Below are positions 57,317 to 64,000 of a DNA stretch of 64,000 nt, piece after piece (the stretch's first letter is position 1; each line of letters begins with the position of its first letter). The position numbers and the translations under genes were made by a program. The DNA is taken from NCBI GenBank assembly GCA_003049465.1, contig PYSS01000026.1:292573-356572 (forward strand). The letters run 5' to 3'. This stretch comes from Magnaporthiopsis rhizophila. Lineage: Eukaryota > Ascomycota > Sordariomycetes > Magnaporthales > Magnaporthaceae. The notes under the pieces were generated by a model, which saw nothing but the letters and a program-made list of their open reading frames with translations, did no database searches and was not told the origin of the DNA.

Positions 57317-59113
57317 CTACAAAACCACAGATAGCAACGAGATTTTACCACGAGATATGTGTAATATTCAACTCCCTTCCTGCGTTTTCTGATACTTGGA
57401 CTTTGAGCGATGCCTCCACGGCCTCGGAATATCGTGTTGTGCTTTGTTAAAACGGCGAATCTTACAAATCCATCCGGGAGTTACCTGTATGGACCCAAAG
57501 TCCAGACCGATGGACGTACACAAGTGCATGCATACACACCGTACCTTGACCACATAGGCACAGATCAGGGCATGTGCTGGGAGGTCAAGATGCCTGATGC
57601 CTGTGCCTGTGCCCTGCTGCCGACTTGGGAAGTGACCGCCGTGGATATCCACTCTTCCTCCGCCGAGAGCTGCTCGTCCGGTGTATCCTGCCGCTGCACG
57701 GACACATAGTAGTAGTGGCAGTAGTAGTACGAGTATTAGAGGTGGGGAGGGGGAGGGGGAGTGACGGAAAAAAACAGGGCTGCTTTGTTAGGGTTGGAGC
57801 CATCTTCGGCGTCAACATCACATCACGCAAGCCGCCCCGGCGCCATGTATAACTCGGAAAGCCGCCGCCGCCGCCATCCGCGAGTGTGAGTGACCTAGTT
57901 TAGTCTAGTCACCCGGGTGGTTCATTACGGTAGCTGGTTAGTAAGCGCATGGTCAACATCGAAGCGAGGCCGGGAGTCCCGTGTACGTACGTACGTAGAG
58001 TATAGTACATACCACACCCGGTCTATTTTTTGATCGGCTGAGGCTTGGCGCGAGGGCCACAAATGTTTCCATGTTTGGAAACATCTCTTCCGTTCTCTCT
58101 CTCTCCTCTCTCGACAAAGGCGGTATGCACTCGCGAACATCTCTCGTGGGGCGCGTATGCAAGTCCATCCGGCCCGTTTCCCCATCTTTTCTTTTTTTGT
58201 CTTATCTTGTATGTGTTATTTCTCCGTCGCCTAGCGCCCGTCTGCAGTATGCGCCGCTCCTCTCTCTCGTATGTCGTTACGCTTTTTTTGCCTGTCGGGG
58301 CTCGTTCTTTACACACAAACGAGTGACCGGTGCGGGACGGGGACGGGGACGGGTGCAAAAATGCAACCTCAAAACCGGGCCACGTGAGGTCAGGGGCCCC
58401 TTGTCCCGACGCCAGGCCCGCGGTGGGCTTTGATGGCGGCGCAGAGGGAGGGAGGAGGTGGTGATTCTGAATGTTGAAGGTGTGCACAGTATATGGGACT
58501 TCTTACATAGGCAAGCTACTGTATCTGCCGTCTCCCCCACCCCACTTGGTAGGTATAGTAGCTTTACACAACATTGCACCGGTCGACACTCAACTCAGCT
58601 GGGAGACCCGGGAAGCCGCGGGAGCTGAGGCGTGACAGCAAAGTTAGGTCCCAAGTTTTCTGTCTACTTGGTACTATACCCACAAGGTTTACTCCTCTTC
58701 ACGCCATTCTATGCATGCATGCGGATGTGGTATCTACCTGGATATCTATTTAATGTACTGTGCATGTCCAAGCATTCCTGCTGAGCTTCCTCGCGGGGAG
58801 ATACGTACATGGATGAGAAAGTGAAGGAGGAAAAGGCGGTGCGTTGGTCGGTGGTCAGGTAGCATTTACATCTCAGGTACCGTGCCGTATCTGGGTGCGT
58901 CTAACGAACGACAGGAGATGACTTCCCGAAACATCTCCTCGCCACGCGTCTATGCACACGTACGTGCGAACGTGGCGCGCGCCTGATGTCGCTTGGGCTG
59001 GTGCGTGTCGTTGATTCTCTCCCTGCCTCGACGGCGTCTGACCTCTCCTCTAGTTCGTTCCTTCGGCGGCGGCGGCCCGGAATTTGTAATCCAGGCCGGC
59101 CGGGCCCACACAG

Positions 59114-59172
<59 letters not shown>
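59114..59172. repeat. Compound (CA)n(GA)n microsatellite
   Basis: About eight CA units (59114-59130) run directly into about twenty-one GA units (59131-59172). The GA half is a pure purine strand able to form triplex-type structures. Confidence 0.95.
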
Positions 59173-59175
<3 letters not shown>

Positions 59176-59947
59176 GAGCGAAAAACCAGGGGCAGCAAAC
59201 GAGCAGCAGGAGAGTCAGGGGCTCCTCTCTCCGGCCTTCCAATTTACTCGACTAGCAAGGGGTCTGGCGGGTGCGTGCCTCTCGGTTCAAGCTTCATTTT
59301 CATCTTTTGCGACTCCACCCGGCTCCACGGTCTCTGTTGCATTGGCGCAGAACGGGATCCCCGGTTTTTCCTTTTCCTTTTTTTTTCTTCCCCTTGTCTC
59401 CTGCCTGTCACCCACACACACCCCTTGCTCCCTCTGCTCGCTTTCGTCGGGTTTGGTTACCTAGCTCGTCACTAACCAGCAATTGAGGTCATCAAAGAGC
59501 CAAGTGCTGCAGACGCAACGCTGGCAATCCCCGCGGCCTTCTTAGCCTTCCCCTCCTTTCCTCGCAAGGCCTGGTCTGATGATGTATCATTTTTGACGAC
59601 GACGAGTCCCAAATTGCGAGGCTCCAAGTGGATGGTGGGTGCCCCGTCGTTTGTTTTCGCCTAAGCCAAGGGCCGCGCTTGGTGACATAATTCATCATCG
59701 TCATCAACATCATCATACACGCGCGCATGACTACGTATACGTGCGCACATGCTAGAGCTGTATGTAACTGGTTGGCGTCGGCACGCCATGTCGCCAGGGC
59801 CCAGCCATTATTGTCCGAGCGATAGATTGTGCATTTCCTGTTGAACGAAAGGACTGGAGAGGGTAATGGCGCGATGCGATGCGGACTTGACGGTTTGCAG
59901 AGCCCCACAAACACCCCCGCTCTCTCATTCTGATCTTTTTCTTTTTT

Positions 59948-59949
<2 letters not shown>

Positions 59950-59991
<42 letters not shown>
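59950..59991. repeat. Poly(T) run, 42 nt
   Basis: Uninterrupted T42 with T-rich flank on its left from about 59936. A 277-codon frame crossing it codes for poly-Phe and is not taken as a gene. Confidence 0.95.
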
Positions 59992-60756
59992 CGGCTTTTC
60001 CATCCACATACGGATTCGGTCTCGGTGGCTGCGATCCACCGGGACTGGGGCGGTGGTGGCCTTTTTTTTTCTTTTCTTTTCCTTGTCTCATCGAGCAGCG
60101 GCCGCTCCGTTTGGGTTGGTATTTTGTTTAGCCGCCACACGCCAGATGTCCGGGTCATTGGGCCGCCCAAGGAAGCCGGCCCCGGCTCAAAGCTATTCCT
60201 TCTGGCAGGTATTCCCGCGCTGCAAGGTGCTGATTTGGCGGTGTCACCAAAATTCGCTACTCGTCCCCTATTTTCTTTTCTGGACGCATACTACGGTGTG
60301 TGCGTTTTGCGGAAAGTTTTTCAGGCAAAGAAGAGAGGGGAAAAAAAGCCCCAATGCAACTGCAACTGCAAACCTGCGGCGCAACGGTCAACGGCTAGCT
60401 CCAAACCACTGGGGCCCTCTTCCGCCCTTGCAACCCAACTGGCCGCTTTGTCTGTATCTTCGCACCTCCTCCATCCATTTTCAGCAAGCGTCTTCCCTGC
60501 AAGGAGCAGGATTGGGCATAGTACAGTGCCAGCTCTGCCCCCGGCTACCTTCGCAGCAGTCGGTAGCACCAATGGAAAGACTCCTCACATGCCGGAGCTC
60601 GCCTCCGTGAACTATGAGTGGCCAAGGGCGGGTCCCTGGCTGCACTGTCCCTGTTACGTACTAGGGCGGCGTGGCAGGGACATGACCACAAAGAGGTAAA
60701 TGGTAAATGGGCCGAAGGAAAAATGAAAAACGAAAAAAGGATTGAACCCGGTGACG

Positions 60757-60789
<33 letters not shown>
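60757..60789. repeat. Poly(A) run, 33 nt
   Basis: Uninterrupted A33, opposite in orientation to most other runs in the region. Confidence 0.95.
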
Positions 60790-60792
<3 letters not shown>

Positions 60793-61627
60793 GAGCGGAA
60801 AGAGGATCGATACGGACAAACGATTCACAGGCGCCATTCTTCTCGTTTCCCATCCCCTGAAATGACGCGGACGTATGTACATATTCAGTTCATCATCTCT
60901 GGGGAGCGTCATATCTTGAGGCCATCGCGCGTAGGGCGTCTCCACAAACCCATGAACCGCACATACGTGGTAGAAGTTTTAGCCCACTGTCAGGTATCTC
61001 CTCCCCACTGATTCCACTGGCGCTATCTCCAATCAGGGCAGATTTTGAGCCCCATGTAGAGAAAGGTGCCTTGCCATGCAGCACACCTGAAGAGCGTCAA
61101 CCTCCCCCTGTTCCGAGCCCCCCGGGGATGGTTTCCCTTGCTAGCGCGGAACCTGCTCGCGGGCCAATATTTATGCCTGGTACCTCCGTACAGCATACCT
61201 CTTTTGTGCGACGTCCGAGATTTGAAGCCTGCATGAAGACACGGACAGTCCGCCAGACAGGGGAAGATCCAGCCATCAGCGCGTCGTTGCATTTCGCTCC
61301 CGTGCGGTATTGTGATACCTGAAGGAACAAGGCTGCTCGATCTGGGTTGCTGTATCTTGGCGCCATTGGCAGCCATGACGTCCACTGGCGCTTATTTTTT
61401 TTTTTTTTTCCTCCCCATCTTGCCTCTGCTCCAACCTCTGCCTCTCTCTATCTTTTTTATCTCTAGCTTCTTCAACAGTCTCGTTTTCGGACATGACTTC
61501 TCTTTCCGAGCTCTTTATTCCGCGACCTTTTTTTCCTTTTTATTTTTTTTTCTTTTTATTTTTATTTTTTTTATTTTTTTTATTTTCTTTTCTTCTTTTT
61601 TGTGTCATCATCTTTTACACACTGTCA

Positions 61628-61741
61628 ATGTTCTCTCGCTTGGCTCTTCCTCAGCTCCACTTGCTTCGCCCTCTTCGGGCAGCCGCGGGTGACTCGGCCA
61701 GGGGGTTTGGCGCCAGAGCCAAGCGTGGCTCTCCCGCCTAA
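61628..61741 (+). other. Candidate 37-codon frame resembling a mitochondrial presequence
   Basis: Begins MFSRLALPQLHLLRPLRAAA and continues with Arg/Lys/Gly/Ala-rich sequence to a stop. The first ~35 residues carry seven basic residues and one acidic one, as in mitochondrial targeting peptides. A ~230-bp C/T-rich tract lies just upstream, like promoters of housekeeping genes here. A GTGACT at 61690 could be a donor, but I found no following exon. It may be a chance frame, a first exon remnant or a tiny protein. Confidence 0.2.
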
Positions 61742-63071
61742 GGCGCGATGGATTGTACTGTAGAATTTGGACGCCAGCCGCCTCCACAACGGCCGGTACT
61801 TCACCCTGCCCTTTCTGCAGGCAAGAACGGGCAGTGTGGTGGTACACAGATCGCGTAGTACAATCTTGTCTGTACTGTGTGGCAGCCATCGCATCCTTCT
61901 AGCCTCGGAGGATTTTTTCTTCTTTGGAAAGAAGCGCTGCAGCAAGCAACCACCACACACAACCACGAACGGCAGCCATCATTTGTTTCCACGATGCCTC
62001 CTATAATGCCGGCCATTAAAGTCTCCATCAGATATCCATGCACCCCACCCTTTTACCGGGCAGGCTTGTGCAACGAACTCACTCAATCCGCTATATATTG
62101 AGTGCGTGTGTAGGTGTGTGCATTTGCGTGAGGTGGTGCGGTGTGGATGAGTTAAGCCGACAGAACGCCCGCGGAAAAAGAAATAAGGGGGAAAAACAAA
62201 GAACAGAAAATAATATAATAAAGACAATCAAACATTAAAACAGCGGTTAAAAAAAGGTCGGCCGGCGTCATGCTTGCCATGCGACCGAAATACCGCAAAC
62301 TGGGGCAGACTGGGGCATGGATTGCAACGAGAATTGGAGGGGGCATGTCCATTTGGGACGAGACGAAACGAGAAACAGGACAGGAAGACGGCTGAGGTGA
62401 CCGGCGAACCAAAATGAGGAAGCGGGCGAAAGTCGGAATGGTGAGTTGCTGTACATTACATGGACAAGGCAGCGGCCGAGGCCTGCAGGAGTGCGTGCCC
62501 TCGCCGTCACCGTCCCCCAGTGCCGTGCTCCTCTCTCCATGCATCCTTCACCGTCGTCTCCTTCAGGTCGGGCGGACCTTCTGCCGTACGGACATGCCGT
62601 CCGTTTTGGGTGCTTCCCTGGTTGGCGAGCCCAGGTAGGTCTTTCCCTGCCGGTGGAGTGCGGCGCGCCTGCCGTGCCAGAGATTCCAAAAAGAGGAAGG
62701 AAGGAAGGAAGGGCGATCCATGGGTGGTAGAAAGGCGTCAATCTGGTGTGTGTGATGAGCGGGATGGAGCTTGACGCAGCACACATACACACATCGCAAC
62801 CTGAATACGCCCAAAGACGCACATGTCGGACGCTCGCTGGGGACCAGCAGAACAGCACTTCGGCGGTCGTGCTGGGCTCTCGGCCAAGGTGTGTGGTCTC
62901 ACTCACTGCTCTTGTCACCGTGCCCGCGGACGACCGTCAACAGCCCTCTACCCTGGCCTAGTGCGCGAAGGCCGCAAGACTTACCCGCAATAGGCAAGGA
63001 TTCAGCACCTTTATGGGGAGGGGCTTGCTGCTTGCAAGTTTCTACCCTCAGCTCGGACGGGTTTAGGGTGG

Positions 63072-63182
63072 TTTCTTTTTTTTTTTCTTTTTTTTTCTTT
63101 TTTTTTCTTTTTTTTTCTTTTTTTTTTTTCTTTTTTCTTTTTTCTTTTTTCTTTTTTCTTTTTTCTTTTTTTCTTTTTCTTA
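63072..63182. repeat. Compound T/C tract with two periods
   Basis: About 110 nt of T with regularly spaced C. C at 63087, 63097, 63107 and 63117 gives a 10-nt period (T9C); C at 63137, 63144, 63151, 63158 and 63165 gives a 7-nt period (T6C). The complementary strand is purine-only. Confidence 0.9.
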
Positions 63183-63685
63183 CCTAGGCTAGCACCCTGG
63201 GCGAGGCGGTCGGACTACCTGGTACGTAGCTGCCCGCCCTCCATCGTGTCCACCCCTCCCCCATGCCTGGTATCTCTGTCTGTTTCTCTCAGTAGAAAGT
63301 CCCACACAGTTGCAGGCCCCCACCCCCCCTGCACGGCAGCCGACGCACAGCTGGGCTCTGGATCGACGCTGGAGATTCTGCTGCGCTTCTTTTTCTCTTG
63401 GCAACAACCCTCTGCAGACCAGACCGATGCCTGTCTCGACCGCGCTGCAAAGCTGGTTCCAGTCCCTTTCACTGCCCACCTCCCGCCTGCCTGTGCTCCA
63501 GGCTAGCAGCCCGGTACCACCCTATTGCCATTGCCCTCCCCCCCCTGCCGAGTGCCTTGAATGCCTGTCCTCCTCCTGCTAGCTGCACACCTCGCCTCGG
63601 GCCACACCCCCAACCCCTCCCTTCATCCCTCCACACTCCTCACAGCACCATCCTTACCGCACGACAGGCCCGACATATTAAATAT

Positions 63686-63829
63686 ATGAGCCGTCTGGTA
63701 GTTCCCGGGAGGCGCGCCGACGCGAGTACATATCAGGCGTGGGCGCGCTGTCTATCCACCTCCTCCTCCACTGCCGCTGCTGCTGCCGCTACTGCCCTAC
63801 CCCCTGGGTCCGAGGACGTCAACGTCTAG
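63686..63829 (+). other. Candidate small frame after a TATTAAATATAT box
   Basis: 47 codons starting MSRLVVPGRR with an Ala/Thr/Ser-rich end. A TATA-like TATTAAATAT sequence runs into the ATG. Most likely a chance frame or an upstream ORF in the leader of a gene beyond the window. Confidence 0.15.
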
Positions 63830-63955
63830 CACCGCCGACCTTGGTTCCCTTTTGAAAGCCGAGCCGCGGGTCCCACTACAGCAAATAAAAAGGGGAGCGA
63901 GGATACGAAAAAGAAAATAAAAAATCACCAAAAGAGTCAGGTCCAGAAGCCTAAG

Positions 63956-64000
<45 letters not shown>
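63956..64000. repeat. Poly(A) run reaching the window edge, at least 45 nt
   Basis: A-run that continues to the last base of the window, so its true length is unknown. It could be another homopolymer tract of this region or an assembly edge effect. Confidence 0.9.

Larger units (their letters stand above)
54001..59000. other. Gene-free region, part 2
   Basis: No supportable gene. It contains two AGGTACCT boxes joined by AGGT at 54763-54782, A-rich tracts near 56500-56540, a 23-T run, a GTAC-rich palindrome near 57984-58000 and scattered C/T-rich stretches. Apparent frames of 100-220 codons have no motif and change composition abruptly at simple repeats. Confidence 0.5.
59001..64000. other. 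Gene-free region, part 3, to the window edge
   Basis: The richest part in simple sequence: CA/GA microsatellite, T42, A33, a T/C compound tract and a terminal A-run. Two small ATG frames preceded by promoter-like sequence (61628 and 63686) are noted separately. No other coding evidence was found. A gene starting beyond 64000 may have its promoter and leader here. Confidence 0.5.

Noticed and set aside
59866..60699. 277-codon open frame crossing the T42 run
   Set aside because: Length is created by poly-Phe from the homopolymer; flanking residues show no protein character.
63956..64000. Poly(A) at the edge as the 3' end of a processed transcript
   Set aside because: No cleavage-signal context or upstream ORF; more likely another genomic homopolymer or a window-edge effect.

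Overview
The window is nuclear DNA from a filamentous ascomycete, most likely a Sordariomycete (Pezizomycotina). This rests on short introns (mostly 40-140 nt) with GTRAGT-like donors and CTRAC-type branch sites, GC-rich coding exons, C+T-rich promoters, frequent TACCTAGGTA-type palindromes between genes, and closest resemblance of the proteins to Sordariomycete families. The species cannot be fixed from the sequence. No rRNA, tRNA, CRISPR array or recognisable transposon was found.

Positions 1-48664 hold 17 protein genes, for which exon-intron structures were worked out by hand. From left to right: an Ark/Prk-type actin-patch kinase (-), a YAT-family amino-acid permease (-), the TTT-complex subunit Tti1 (-), a DUF1749/SidJ-like alpha/beta hydrolase (+), an EBP-family sterol-isomerase-like membrane protein (-), splicing factor Cwc15 (-), exosome subunit Rrp45 (+), an Arl3/ARFRP1 GTPase (-), a GDP-mannose transporter (-), a short-chain dehydrogenase with a Gln-rich tail (-), the MBOAT lysophospholipid acyltransferase Ale1 (+), a 1098-aa serine-rich membrane protein of unknown function (-), CAAX protease Rce1 (+), ERMES subunit Mmm1 (-), SM protein Vps45 (+), an FAD-dependent amine-oxidase-like protein (-) and tyrosyl-DNA phosphodiesterase Tdp1 (+). 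Ten or so act on ER, Golgi, endosome or plasma membranes, but nothing suggests an operon-like or biosynthetic cluster; this is ordinary core-genome order with divergent and convergent pairs.

Two stretches are unusually empty: about 4.1 kb between the serine-rich gene and rce1 (32791-36905), and about 15.3 kb from the end of tdp1 to the window edge (48665-64000). The latter has no supportable gene. It carries many long poly(T)/poly(A) runs, a CA/GA microsatellite, a compound T/C tract and palindromic motifs, and ends in a poly(A) run at the edge. It may be the upstream regulatory region of a gene to the right.

The items most worth a second look are the fungal EBP-type protein that keeps the catalytic residues of the animal enzyme (and uses a probable GC-AG intron), an 88-residue low-complexity insertion inside the Arl3 G domain, the Gln-rich/acidic tail on the dehydrogenase, the N-terminal ubiquitin-interacting motif of Tdp1, and the 15-kb gene desert. 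I found no clearly new multi-gene system.
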